From positions 659,442,292 through 659,506,291 of the forward strand of contig NC_081414.1 in assembly GCF_030272615.1 (NCBI RefSeq): a stretch of DNA of 64,000 bases, written 5' to 3'. Shown piece after piece: positions 35,529 through 47,525 of this stretch. The number at the start of each line of letters is the position of its first letter. The first letter of the stretch is position 1. The DNA comes from Cryptomeria japonica. Its lineage: Eukaryota > Streptophyta > Pinopsida > Cupressales > Cupressaceae. The position numbers were made by a program, and so were the translations under genes. The notes beneath the pieces were generated by a model. The model worked only from the letters and a program-made list of their open reading frames with translations, was not told where the DNA came from and searched no databases.

Positions 35529-35540
35529 TGGTATCTGAGC
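35529..35540 (+). other. Primer binding site of copia B
   Basis: TGGTATCTGAGC matches the tRNA-iMet primer site TGGTATCAGAGC with one change and lies two bases inside the LTR. Confidence 0.88.
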
Positions 35541-35582
35541 TAGATCCTCTAGAAGAAGCTTGATCACTTGAGGTGATTTGGG

Positions 35583-37519
35583 ATGACAACTGGAGATGTT
35601 ATGTTTAAGGAGAGTTAAAGATTTGATGGAAGTAACTATGCTATATGGAAGAACCAGATGGAGGTGCACTTGAGATGTCTTGGAGAGGATTACTGGAAGA
35701 TTACAAAGGATGCCTATTCTATTCCTTAGAATGGACTGGTTACTATTACTAAGATCAAGGATGATGAAAATAACATTAGAGCTAAGGAAGCATTGCTGAG
35801 TGTCTTGACTAAATTTGAGATGACTAATGTGATGGGACTGCAGAATGCACATGATATCTGAGAGAAGCTTGAGACCTTGTATGAAGGAGATAAACAAGTC
35901 AAAGTTGCTAAGCTGCAGAATTGGAAAGGGAAGTATGAGATGATAAATATGGGAGAAGATGAGAACATGTCAACCTTCATGGATAAGGTGAATGACCTTG
36001 TCCTAGGTATCAAATGTGCCGGTGGAACCCTTGAAGAAGATGAAATTGTTGATAAGGTGCTGAGATCATTTTCTTCTACTTACAAACATAAGGTAGCTAC
36101 TATTGATGAGATCCAAAGTGTGACGAATGTGACAAGATATATGTTGGTTGGAAAGATTGATGCATTTGAACTGAGCAAGTTTGGTGAATCACATGGAAAT
36201 TCTGAGACAACATTTAGAGAATATGTATTCGGAAAGCAGAAGTATGATCCAGAAGAATGCAGAATATATAGATATGAAAAAGAGAGAAGAGAGATGGAAG
36301 AGAAAGAAAGAGAATTGGATGAGCTTGAAGCATTGATTACCTAGAGATTGCCTAAAGGAGATGGTAAGTATGATGGAAAATTGGCTCTGAAATTTTTCTC
36401 TTGTAATAAGATACGACATTTTGCTTCTAGGTGCTTGGAAAGAATGTCTAAATATGATAGGCATGATAAATTTAATGAGCATGATAGGAATGATAGATAT
36501 GAGAAGCATGCAAAGTATGATAAGCCTTACAAGTCTAACCATAAGTATAAACATTAGAAGAACTATTATTATGTTGCTGATGAAGGTGTTACAAATGAAG
36601 AATCATAAGGAGATGAAATTGTGTTTATTGCTATTAAGGAAGATGGACCGGTACTTGTTGATTCTACAAGGTACACTATTGAGGAGAAATCTTTAGTTTC
36701 TAAAGTTGAAGAGAAAGATGAATGGGCGATTAACAATGGTTGTTCACATCATATGACTAGTGATAAAAGAAAATTTGTAAGTATGGAGAAGTATGATTGT
36801 GTAATAGTAAGATTTGGAGATGACAAATCTTGTGTGATCCATGGTAGAGGTTCTATTTCCTTTGATGGTAAGTATAACACTGATGATGTCTTGTATGTTG
36901 AAGGTTTGAAGCATAATATTTTAAGTGTTGGATAGATGGTTGACAAAGGTTATGATTTGCAATTTAAAAATGGAAAATGCAAGATCCTAAATGCCTCCGG
37001 CATAGAGATTGCATTAGGAACTAAGACTGAAGGTAATATATTTCATTTGAATGCCAGTGAGAAAAATTATTTGAATGCTCAGATTGATGAAATTTCATTG
37101 TGGCATAGGAGAATGTGTCATGTTAATTTTCAGTCAATAATAAATATTAGTTCTACTCAAGCTGTTAGAGATTTGCCTAAAATTGTTAAGCCTACTAATC
37201 TGGTATGCAAGGAATGTCAAATGGGAAAGCAAACAAGAATTTCTTTCAAGAGTAAGCAGTATTCATGTGATGGGTTGCTAGATCTTGTGCATATTGACCT
37301 ATGTGGACCTACACGTATAAGAAGTGTGCAAGGTGATAGATATTTCATGTTACTTATTGATGATTATTCCAGGATGATGTGGGTTGCCTTTTTGAGGGAA
37401 AAATCAGAAGCATTAGACAAATTCAAGATATTCAAAGCAAAGGTTGAGACTGAGACATGACTAAAGATGAAATGTCTAAGATCTGAAAGAGGAGAATTTT
37501 GTTCTAGTGAATTTGACTC
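35583..37519 (+). pseudogene. Copia B gag, protease and first half of integrase
   Basis: ATG 35583 opens one frame kept to 37519, with stop codons but no frameshift. It encodes copia gag (FDGSNYAIWKNQMEVHL), a zinc knuckle degraded to FFSCNKIRHFASRC, and the protease. The protease active site reads NNG (36732-36740) where copia A has DSG, so the catalytic Asp is lost. Integrase follows with an HHCC motif (WHRRMCHVNF, CKECQMGK), the first catalytic Asp (LVHIDLCGP) and RSERGEF where copia A has SDQGG. LARD3 interrupts the gene just after this. Confidence 0.87.
37515..37519. repeat. Target site duplication GACTC of the LARD3 array (second copy 42569-42573)
   Basis: GACTC precedes TGTTGG at 37520 and follows the array end at 42568. 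Removing the array and one copy rejoins the copia B integrase in frame. Confidence 0.93.
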
Positions 37520-38435
37520 TGTTGGAATCCAAGAACACTGAGAGGGGGGCCGAATCAGTGTTCTACTAGTAATTAAGAATTTAATTCCTTTAGATACTTT
37601 TTCAATTAACAACCGATAAGAATATAAATAAGATATAATGAAGAACAAAGCAACCACAAAGATCAACACCATAAAACCACATATTTATACATAGAAAACC
37701 TCAAAGAGAAAAAACCACGATGGGATTTGTGACCCACAATATCTATCCATTGGTCAGTTGAATAAATATTATATAAAAATGGGGCTTACACATGCAAGAA
37801 GGCACACTGCCTAGAGCACACTTCTCATAACAAAGGAGCCTCACTGACTACAAATATAAAATATTAAATTACAAATAAAATTCAAAAATCATAGTGTGCA
37901 TCTGATATACTGGATGAGTTTCAGTTTTAAGCACTAACTGTACTGGTTAACACTATCTCCTTCCTTACCAATAACCTAATTTTCTTTCCAATCCTCTTTA
38001 CAAATAACTAAGACCGACTACAAATCATGACATTCATATTATTTCGATCAAGATCTCACTCACACAATTGCATAAATCCTATCACATCTATATCCCAAAA
38101 TGACCTAAGCGAACTAACTTATATACCCTTACATACATGAACACGAACTCCTTCTGTCGGCTTACAATCATATTACAAAAGATAAATACATGTCGGCCCA
38201 AAATAAAATATAAACATTAATCTTTATGACCGTTGCCGCTTTAACCTTTGTCGGATCAATCTCCTATGTCGGCCTCCAAATACCAGTTCCTAGTTTGCTA
38301 GTTTCCCTCACTTTTCACAATGTCGGTTGTCAATCCTAGAATACTGGTGAGTACTGGATAAGTATCCAACCCAAAATGATGTGTGTTGCCATCAATGACA
38401 AAACCATGATCCCGAATGAGTGTCAATTTCCAACA
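37520..38435 (-). repeat. LARD3 LTR a (3' LTR of body a)
   Basis: It is 916 bp, with TGTTGGAATCC and TTTCCAACA ends. The block GAGAGGGGGGCCGAATCAG near its plus-strand start is the reverse complement of the C-rich U5 end of copia B. Confidence 0.92.
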
Positions 38436-38676
38436 ATATCCCCCTTTGACATTGATGGCAACACTCACGTGAAAAATGGATCATTGAAGTTCTGTTTCGG
38501 TTCTTGTCCAAAAACTTCCCAAAAACTGATCTCTAAAAGCTACTCCCCCTGAGCTATACATTACTTCTTATGTCCCTTAACATTTTTCACATCCAACCTC
38601 TCCCCATTTGACAACAATGCCAAAGCCAAGGAAAATAATAAGAAATGAATGAAATCAAAATTTGTGTTTACCAGAT

Positions 38677-39976
38677 CTAGATGTACTTGAATATATTAGG
38701 GTAAGCACTCTTCAAAATTCTCAAGTAAGTGTCCCAGCCGGTTTTCAATGTTCCCAAAATTGATACAAACCCATTAAGAATGTAGGCATGCAATTCTTAT
38801 TCTATTAATTTTTCCGGTGTGGGCTTACTCATCTATTCTATACATTCTCTTTTGTGAAGCAATAAAGTGTTTAGCTAGGGATTGACCAAACTTCTCAATT
38901 CTCTGGCCTGCCGGATGAACCTGTCCCTATCCTTTTCCAAAGTAGAAATCTCCAATTCTGAAAGAAAAATTTGACCATCAATAGAGCTGGTCAATGACTG
39001 AGTACCATCAAAATTATTTACAACGTGCTCAATCTTGTCCTTAGTCACCTTTATTTTAACTTCCAAGTCTGCTGTTAATTTAGCCGTGTTAGTGCAAGAC
39101 TGGTAAATACTACTGCATTGATGAATGGATTCATCAATCCTTGTCAATTCTACTATCAACTTTGCCTTATCAGATGCGATCATCTTATCACAAGTAAACT
39201 TCCTAGTTGCATTATACCTCTCCACCAATTGCCAGTTTGACACTTGTTGTAGCGTTTTGTACTCCTTGGCAATGTGTTCTATCAAACACTTTAGCTTTCC
39301 GAAAGGGCTAGCTATCTGACTGATCTTGTATTCTGGGGCAAGCTACTGTAGGATTGGAATGGCTTATTCTATAACTTGCTTGTCCTTGGATCCTTCCTTC
39401 ATAAGACTTCATGTTGAAACAAACATTAACTCAGAATTGCTCAACTGCTCAATATTCTTCTTCTCAAAATGACTAAAATCTACTTGATCGAATGTGTCAA
39501 GTGCCAATGATGAGGGACCAACAATCGGTGATGGTGCCAGTACCCTGACTTCAACCTTTTCTTGTTCTTTCTCCTTGGCATTGGTGGCTTCACCACTTGG
39601 TGCAATTATATCCTTTGCCACTACATCATGAATCTCAAACTGGAGGAAAATTGTCCTCAATATCTGCCGGTTTATTTTCCTCTATATCCTGTATATTTGT
39701 AACCACGGGAGGAATATCCTCAGTTAATTTCTTATCCAAAACCAATGGGTCTTCACCTAATATGCCTTTACCCCTAGCATCAACTGAGATGTCTGGAATG
39801 TAAGACTTAGGAGGAACTTCTGATGATGTGAAGAATCCTGGATTATCAACAAAGAATTTTTTCCATGCCTCGTGAGTCTCTTTAACTATTTCATTCACTC
39901 TTCCCACCATTAATCTAACATGCCTTTGCCTACTCTGGAAAATCATTTTATTTTCAAATTCAAGGTACTTCTGCAT
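38677..39976 (-). pseudogene. LARD3 protein, body a: coiled-coil protein of about 430 residues
   Basis: ATG 39976 opens EEMQKYLEFENKMIFQSRQR-like sequence. After one indel near 39640 the frame continues to the natural TAG at 38679-38677. The middle is acidic and Pro-rich; the C-terminal half is a coiled coil (LEVKIKVTKDKIEHVVNNF, then LSELEISTLEKDRDRFIRQ). Several CAG- or TGG-type stops interrupt it. Body b retains sense codons at three of these places, which shows the frame was once open. No gag or pol motif is present and I recognise no family. It fills the internal region, in the place of gag-pol. Confidence 0.68.
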
Positions 39977-40071
39977 CTCCTCTTCAATTATTGCACCACA
40001 AACAGTTAGCAGTTCCCAAATCTTTATATGTCTATCTTCCTCAAGCTTTTAGACTTATTCTGAGGTACAAA

Positions 40072-40083
40072 GCTTTGATACCA
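40072..40083 (-). other. Primer binding site of LARD3
   Basis: TGGTATCAAAGC on the minus strand, two bases inside LTR b, is a tRNA-iMet-type site. Confidence 0.87.
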
Positions 40084-40085
40084 AT

Positions 40086-40976
40086 TGTTGGAATCCAAGA
40101 AAACTGAGAGGGAGGGTGAATTAGTGTTCTACCAATAATTAAGAATTTAATTCCTTTAGATACTTTTTCAATCAACAACTGATAAGCATATAAACAAGAT
40201 ATAATGAAGAACAAAGCAATCACAAAGATCAACATCATAACACCACAGATTTATATGTGAAAAACCTCAAAGAGGAAAAACCACGGTGGGATTTGTGACC
40301 CACAATATCTATCCACTGGCCAGTTGAATAAATATTACATAAAAAGGGGGCTTGCACATGCTGGAAGGCACACTGACTAGAGTGCACTGCTCATCACAAA
40401 GGAGCCTCACTGACTATAGATATAAAATACTGAATTACAAACAAAATTCTGAACTCTGAGTGTGCATCTGATATGCTAGATGCGTTCCAAATTTAAGCAC
40501 CGACTATATCAGTTAACACTATCTCCTTCCTTACCAATAAACTAATTTGCTTTCCAATCCTCTTCACAAGTAACCAAGACCGACTATAGATCATTACATT
40601 CACATTTTGTCGATCAATATCTCACTCACACAATTGCATAAATCCTATTGCATCTATATCCCAAAATGACCTAACCGAACTGACTTATATACCCTTACAT
40701 GCATGAACATGAATGACTTATGTCGACTTACAATCATATTACAAAAGATAAATACATGTCGGCCCAAAATAAAATATAAACATTAATCTTTATGACCGTT
40801 GCCGCTTTAACCTTTGCCGGATCAATCTCCTATGTCGGCCTCCAAATACCAGTTCCTAGTTTGTTGGTTATCAATCCTAGAATACCAATGAGTACCAGAT
40901 AAGTATCCAGCCCAAAATGATGTGTTTTGCCATCAATGACAACACCATGATCCTGGATGAGTGTCAATTGCCAACA
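40086..40976 (-). repeat. LARD3 LTR b (shared by both bodies)
   Basis: It is 891 bp with TGTTGG and GCCAACA ends. It serves as 5' LTR of body a and as 3' LTR of body b. Confidence 0.92.
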
Positions 40977-41217
40977 ATCTCCCCCTTTGGTATTGATGGT
41001 AACACTCATGTGTAAAATGGATCATTGAAGTTCTGTTCTGGTTCCTGTCCAAAAACTTCCCAAAAACTGATCTCCAAAAGCTTCTCCCCTTGAGCTATAC
41101 ATTAATTCTTATGTCCCTTAAAATTTTACACATCCAACCTCTCCCCCTTTGACAACAATACCAAAGCCAGGGCAAATAATAAGAAATGAATTAAATCAAA
41201 ATTTTTGTTTACCGGAT

Positions 41218-41770
41218 CTATATGTACTTGAATATATCAGGGTAAGCACTCTTCAAAAATCCCAAGCAAGTGTCCCAGACGGTTTTCAATGTTCCCAAAA
41301 TTGATACAAACCCATTAAGAATGTAGGCATGCAATTCTTCTTCTATTAATGTTGCCAATGTGGGCTTACTCATCTGTTCTATACATTCCCTTTTGTGAAG
41401 CAATAAAGTGTTTAGCCATGGACTAACCAAACCTCTAAATTCTCTCGCCCTCCAGATTAACATGTCCCTATCCTTCTCCAAAGTAGAAATCTCTGATTCT
41501 GAAAGAAAAATTTGACCATCAACAGAGCTGGTCAATGACTGAGTACCATTAAAATTATTTACAACGTGCTCAATCTTGTCCTTAGCTGCCTTTATTTTAA
41601 CTTCCAAGTTTGCTATTAATTTAGCTGTGTTAGTGCAAGACCGGTAAATACAACTGCATTGATGAAGGGATTCATGAATCCTTGTCAATTATACTGTCAG
41701 CTTTGACTTATCAGACGTGATCATGTTATCATAAGTGACCTTCCTAGTTGCATTATACCTAGTTGCAATA
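41218..41770 (-). pseudogene. LARD3 protein, body b: C-terminal part
   Basis: An open frame of 156 codons (41688-41218) matches the C-terminal coiled coil of body a and ends at the same TAG. Upstream it breaks into LTR c sequence near 41770, so the N-terminal two thirds are deleted. Confidence 0.72.
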
Positions 41771-42568
41771 TATAATTAAGAACAAAGCAACCACAAATAT
41801 CAACACCATAACACCACAAATTTATATGTGGAAAACCTCAAACAGGAAAAACCACGGTGGGATTTTTGACCCACAATATCTATCCACTGGCCAGTTGAAT
41901 AATATTACATAAAAAGGGGGCCTGGACATGCAGGAAGGTACACTTCCTAGAGTGCACTTCTTATCACAAAGGAGCCTCACTGACTATAGATATAAAGTAT
42001 TGAATTACAAACAAAATTCTGAACTCTGAGTGTGCATCTAATATGCTAGATGAGTTCCGGTTTTAAGCATTGACTATATTGGTTAACACTGTCTCCTTCC
42101 TTACTGCTAACCTAATTCTCTTTCCAATCCTCTTCACAAATAACCAAGACCGACTATAGATCATTACATTTGCATTCTGTCAATCAAGATCTCGCTCACA
42201 CAATTGCATAAATCATATCGCATCTATATCCCAAAATGACCTAACCTAATTGACTTATATACCCTTACATACATGAACAAGAATGCCTTATGTCATCTTA
42301 CAATCATATTACAAAAGATAAATACATGTCCACCCAAAATAAAATATAAACATTAATCTTTATGACCGTTGGTGCTTTAACCTTTGCTGAATCAATCTCC
42401 TATGTCGGCCTCCAAATACCGGTTCCTAGTTTGTCGGTTTCCCTTGCTTTTCACAATGCCGGTTGTCAATCCTAGAATACTGGTCAGTAGCAAAGTATCC
42501 AACCCAAAAAGATGCATGTTTCCATCAATGACAACACCATGATCCTAGATGAGTGTCAATTTCCAGCA
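41771..42568 (-). repeat. LARD3 LTR c, truncated
   Basis: It matches LTR a and b but lacks about the first 110 bases of the plus-strand copy (the TGTTGGAATCC end). It ends TTTCCAGCA next to the target duplication. Confidence 0.85.
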
Positions 42569-42573
42569 GACTC

Positions 42574-44816
42574 ATTCTGTGAGAAGCATGGAATTGGAAG
42601 ACAATTATCTGCTCCTAGAACCCCACAACAGAATGGAGTTGTTGAAAATAAGAACGTAACTATCTTGGATGCTGAAAAGAATATGCTGATTGAAGGGAAT
42701 ATTTTGAAGATCTATTGGAGAGAAGCTATTAGCACTGATGTTTACACATTCAACCGAGTGCATATAAAAAGTGATACCAGTAAGACTCCTTATGAGTTAT
42801 GGTTTGGTCATTTTCCTACTGTGAGATATTTCATAATTTTTGGAAGCAAGTGTTATATCAAGAGAGATGAGGATATAGGAAAGTTTGATGCAAGAAGTGA
42901 TGAAGGAATTTTCTTGGGATATCGAACAAAGAGAAAAGACTACTAGTGCTACAATAAGAGACTGAGAAATATAGTGGAAAGTGCACATGTAAAGGTTGAT
43001 GAGAACTGTGGAAAATAAATCATAACATGTAGATATGATGATGATCAGAATGCTATTTTAATACAAATTCAGACTGAAGAATTGAAGCATAATAATCTGG
43101 TAGCTCGATAGTTAATCCAGATATTGCTACTGCCAGTGAAGAGGTGCAGGAACTTGAAAATCAGAATAATCAGAAGACTCCAAGGTATGTAAGATTGAAT
43201 CATTCTAAAAATAAGATCATTGGTGATAAAAATAAAGGCGTAATGACTAGAAGAAGGCTAGTTGCTGAAGAGGTATGTTTGATTTCCAAAATCGAACCTA
43301 AAGATGTTGTTGAAGCTTGCAAAGATGAAAAATTGGATAAAGGATATGGAAGAAGAATTGAATCAGATTGAAAAGAATAACACATGGGAACTTGTGCCTA
43401 GACCTAAAGACAAGAATGTGATTGGTACTAAATGGGTATTCAGGAACAAATTGAATGAAGCTGGCGAAGTTGTCAGAAATAAAGCAAGATTGGTATGCAA
43501 AGGATATTCATAAAAGGAAGGAATTGATTATGAAGAGAATTTTGCTTTGGTAGCTATACTTGAAGCTATTAGACTATTGCTTGCATATGCTACTTACAAG
43601 GATTTCAAAGTATATTAGATGTATGTCAAGTCAACCTTTTTGAATTGTGATCTTGAGGAAGAAGTTTACATTGAGCAACCTGATGGATTTTCATTATTAG
43701 ATGATAGAGGCATGATATGCAAACTAAAGAAAGCTCTTTATGGACCGAAACAAGTCCCTAGGGCTTGGTATGCTAGATTGGATAAGTATTTGCTGAAATT
43801 GGGATTTCATAAAGGTACTGCTGATAGTAATCTATATTTCAAGATTGAGAATGATAATATTTTGATTGTTGAATTTTTTTTTGATGACATTATCTTTGGA
43901 GGAGATGATGACTTGAGTATGAAGTTTGCTGGTGATATATATAAAGAATTTGAAATGTCTATGATAGGAGAAATGAAATTTTTCTTAGGTTTTGCAGATT
44001 TCACAGATTGGAAAAGCTATTTTTATATCACAAGCTAAAAATGTGAAGGAATTACTGAAGAAGCTTGGGTTAGAAGATTCTAAATTGATTGGAACTCCTA
44101 CTATGGTGACTGGCTACAAATTGTCTAAGAATGATGAATCTCCAAAAGCTAATCAAACCTCTGTATAGATCTATGGTTGGTGGATTTCTATACCTGACTC
44201 AGACTAGACTTGACATTATGCGTGCTGTGTGCATGGCTGCTAGATATCAAGCTGATCTGAAAGAGTCATGTCACTATTGTGAAGAGGATATTCAGATACT
44301 TGAAAGGAACTAAGGATTATGGTTTATTGTATCTGAGGAATGACAATTTCATGTTATGTGCTTACACTGGTCCTGATTGTGCTGGTGATGTTGATGACCA
44401 AAAGAGTACCTCTGATGGTGCATTATTTTTGGGTAAGAAATTGGATTCATGGGCAAGTAAGAAACAAGATTTAGTTTCCCTATCTACTACTGAAGCTAAA
44501 TACACTGTTCCTGCTAGTAACTATACTCGAGTAGTTTGGATGAAACAAATGTTGAAGGATATCAGAGTTATCTATGATGAGCCTACTATCATATATTGTG
44601 ATAATTCTAGTGCTATTAATATGTTAAAGAACTTGGTGCAAAATTGAAAGACTAAACATGTATCAATCAAGTATCATTTCTTGAGAGAAAAAGTTAGTGA
44701 AGAGGAAGTGAAGTTAGCAACAAATTACTGATATTTTCACCAAGCCTTTGCCTATAGATACATTTGTCTATTTGAGAGACAAGTTAGGGGTATCTACCCC
44801 TCCTGATGAGAACTAG
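42574..44816 (+). pseudogene. Copia B integrase C-terminus, reverse transcriptase and RNase H
   Basis: It continues the gene from 37519. Integrase resumes at FCEKHGIGRQ and has the conserved NGVVENKN with the catalytic Glu. Reverse transcriptase follows, with TKWVFRNKLNE and FFDDIIFGGDD, where both Asp are kept but the usual Val is Phe. RNase H (CAYTGPDCAGDVDD, LSTTEAKY) ends at TAG 44814-44816. Several stops and frameshifts interrupt it. The copia A protein is the best guide to its order. Confidence 0.86.
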
Positions 44817-45137
44817 ATGCATTGAGTTGCATCACTATGGCGGACTTCATAGTTTTATCTTTTTTGTCTGGATTGACGAGTTTATGTTGCTCCTCTGATG
44901 GAGTAGTTTATTTGTGGTTCAGATGGGCTGGTTATAATCATGATTTGTTTATCAAAGGGGGAGAGTTTGGTTTTTTGTTTTGAGATCCTTTGTCATTGAT
45001 GTCAAAGGGGGAGAGAAAGCACGTGAAAAACTATCTTATCTACTTGATCTTAGGGGGAGTTTGTTGGAGATATTTTCTTTCTTTGCATTGATTGTTTTTC
45101 ACATCCATATGTTGCCATAAATGCCAAAGGGGGAGAT
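44817..45137 (+). other. Copia B 3' spacer with four polypurine-like tracts
   Basis: AAAGGGGGAGAG (about 44957 and 45006), TTAGGGGGAGTTTG (about 45051) and AAAGGGGGAGAT (45126-45137) occur; only the last touches the LTR. Confidence 0.8.
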
Positions 45138-46427
45138 TGTTGGACATTGTTGCTGCTAGGATATGTTGTTATCATTGATGTTAGCATATTCCTATGATTT
45201 ATTTCTCTGGTGCTTGCAGATTGGTTTTAGTGATCTGCGAGCTTAATTGATCATATCATATGATACAGTTTATAGTTTGATTTTTCTGATCAATGCTTTG
45301 CAAAGTTTGGTATTTCCTAAGGTATATTCCAGTGTGATAAGATCATGAGTTGTAATTTTGGGATATTGTTTGGGATGTTAATGTGTATCTTCTTTTCAGA
45401 AGGATTGTGATTTGGTGCTCTATAAGTTATATTTTCTTGTGGCAGTTGCTTTTGTTTGAGTGTTCTTGAGCTTCAAAGGTTGATCAATGAAGATTTGATA
45501 AGTGGTGTTGGTGTAGTTGTTACATATGATTCCAATATGCTTACTCGTGTTTCCTAATTATGTCCTATTTGTTTTGATGGTCTACATTGATTGTTGTGCA
45601 TGATTTTGGTGTTTTATTTATCTAGTGGTGTTCTTCATGAGATGAGACCTATTTGATGGTGTAGCGTGTCGCGGTTGATCTTGGCATGATTTCCAGTGGT
45701 GTTGCATGTTTGAGCATTTGGTTTAGATCCATGTTATGTCATGTATATCATAATATTGGTCCACTGGTTGATCTTTGTATTGTGTGATGTAATTTTGTAA
45801 TTGTGAGTTGAGGGTTTGGCTGACCTTGTTGTCAAAGTTGATGATCGGTATATATAGATCGTATAGTCATATAAATTGGGTATCAATGAAGTGTCTGCAT
45901 TAACAGACAATGGAAAAGGTGCGAACAAGCGAATACATCCTTTGACATTGTGATTGAGCAAAGATCAGAGTGTTGTAGAGCAAAAATATGTGCTTAACTG
46001 GAACTATCATTAGGCATTTGCATATGCTATTATTTCAGTTCATTTGATTCTGGATTATTGTCCAAATATTTTGTAAGTCAGTGAGACTTCCTTGTAAAGT
46101 AGTAAACCCTCCTTGAGGGTTGTAGCTTTCCAGGTTATTATATCTGAGCAATGAGCTCTAGGTAGTGAGCTTGAATGCATGTGCATTCTCCATTATAATT
46201 ATTTTCACATACTATTGCAAAGTATCATCTTATTGTGGGTAGGTTCTCACCATGGTTTTTCCCTTAACTGGGTTTTCCACATCAAAATATTGGTGTTGTG
46301 CTATCAATTTGCTTATCTTTGTTGTTGCTGCAATTAATCAGATTTACATTTGAGGTTAAGTTTTCTATTCCTATGAAAACTGATTCACCCTCCACCTCTC
46401 AGTTTTCCTTCATTGTTGTTGCCAACA
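45138..46427 (+). repeat. Copia B 3' LTR
   Basis: It is 1290 bp, with TGTTGGACATTG and TTGCCAACA ends, matching 34172-35526 with scattered substitutions and small gaps. Confidence 0.93.
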
Positions 46428-46432
46428 GATTC

Positions 46433-47113
46433 TCCCTATTTTGTAGAGATTGTTGCTCTTTCCTAGTTCTGGGATATATTTTTAGACATGCAGCCATGAG
46501 ATCAATTTGTATAATCTGATTCTCCTCTCTTTTTTGTAACCTAACCGTAGCAGGTTAGAGTTTTTGAACCCAATATTCATCTGAGTTATGCCTGACGTAT
46601 AAAGGAAAATTTTGTGGCTCTTTCAAAGGGTCCTCTCCTTATTTCTCTTATAGAAAATTCATACTTTTCTACAAAGGTAAACTTTGCCTTACCTTTATAT
46701 CAATAAAATTGTCTATTTTGCCTCTCTTTCAATTCAAATATTCCATGTAATGCATATTACCTCTTATTTCAATGCATTATTTTTTGATTCTTAGCTTATG
46801 TGATTGTGTTAAAACACATGTAGAAGTTGTCTGTGAATTATTTTAATTCCTCTCTTCATCTTGCTGGATTCTAACATTTGCATATTCTTAGGGAGCTGAT
46901 TAGGATAGAAAATTGTGCATATCCTTGGGTAGTTTTCATTGATGTCTTATGTAGTTATGGGCAAGGAGGATCAAATTTCAATCTAGGTGCACCACATCTT
47001 TTCCTTTCAGCATTCCTTCTCCCCTTTTCCCCTCAAATAATTAGAGTAGATTTTATAAGTGTTGGGTTATTGAGAACATGTGTTCAACAAGGGTGCACAT
47101 GTTTGCGACAATA
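46433..47113 (+). repeat. H middle LTR, right part
   Basis: It matches 61560-62350. It contains a TATA-like CGTATAAAGGAAAA (about 46608) and a polyadenylation-like ATCAATAAAATTG (about 46702), and ends GCGACAATA. Confidence 0.8.
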
Positions 47114-47118
47114 GTTTC

Positions 47119-47136
47119 TGGAATGCCCATTGGGAC
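47119..47136 (+). other. Primer binding site of H, body 2
   Basis: TGGAATGCCCATTGGGAC lies five bases after the LTR end and resembles the Tat site TGGCATGCCCGGTGGGAC. Confidence 0.68.
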
Positions 47137-47525
47137 GGATTGAACTATTTCTAGTTCAGGCTCTCTTGTCTTATTGCTGATAGTTGGTGTGTTTGTCATC
47201 ATGTTATGCCTTTGGAGGCAACTTTTTACATACCTTACAACTCTAAGAAGAAATCTACTAGTCAAATAGTCCTAATCCCAAATCAACTGAATATTTGGTG
47301 TGTTCTTCAGTTCATCAAGCCTTTTGGAGGCAACATCTTTCAAGCACCTGACAACCCTACAATCATTTGGTGAATCTATGGTATGTTATCTGTCTCTGGT
47401 TGGGCAGATCCATTGGCCCTTTTAAGCATTTTGTTTAACAAGACCCATTTCTTTCACATGCTTTAACAAGAGTTCATACCATGGGTGTAACTTCTACTCA
47501 CCCCCATTCTATGAGAATGCAAGCC

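Larger units (their letters stand above)
37520..42568 (-). mobile_element. LARD3: non-autonomous copia-type element as a three-LTR array
   Basis: Reading on the minus strand, the order along the plus strand is LTR a (37520-38435), body a (38436-40085), LTR b (40086-40976), body b partial (40977 to about 41770), LTR c partial (about 41771-42568). One GACTC duplication flanks the whole. The polypurine tracts AAAGGGGGATAT and AAAGGGGGAGAT abut LTR a and b. The primer site is TGGTATCAAAGC (40083-40072). Body b has lost its primer-site end and is fused to an LTR c that lacks the matching end. The ends resemble those of copia A and B, the likely helpers. Confidence 0.9.
34172..46427 (+). mobile_element. 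Copia B: full-length SIRE-like copia element carrying the LARD3 array
   Basis: The LTRs are 34172-35526 and 45138-46427, the primer site is TGGTATCTGAGC (35529-35540) and the polypurine tract AAAGGGGGAGAT ends at 45137. The first LTR starts TATTGG, a G-to-A change of TGTTGG. It is 12.3 kb because LARD3 (37520-42568) interrupts its integrase. It is related to copia A in protein and LTR ends but is a separate insertion. Confidence 0.93.

Noticed and set aside
46298-46519. Reading frame across the copia B/H border
   Set aside because: It spans an insertion junction and has no domain.
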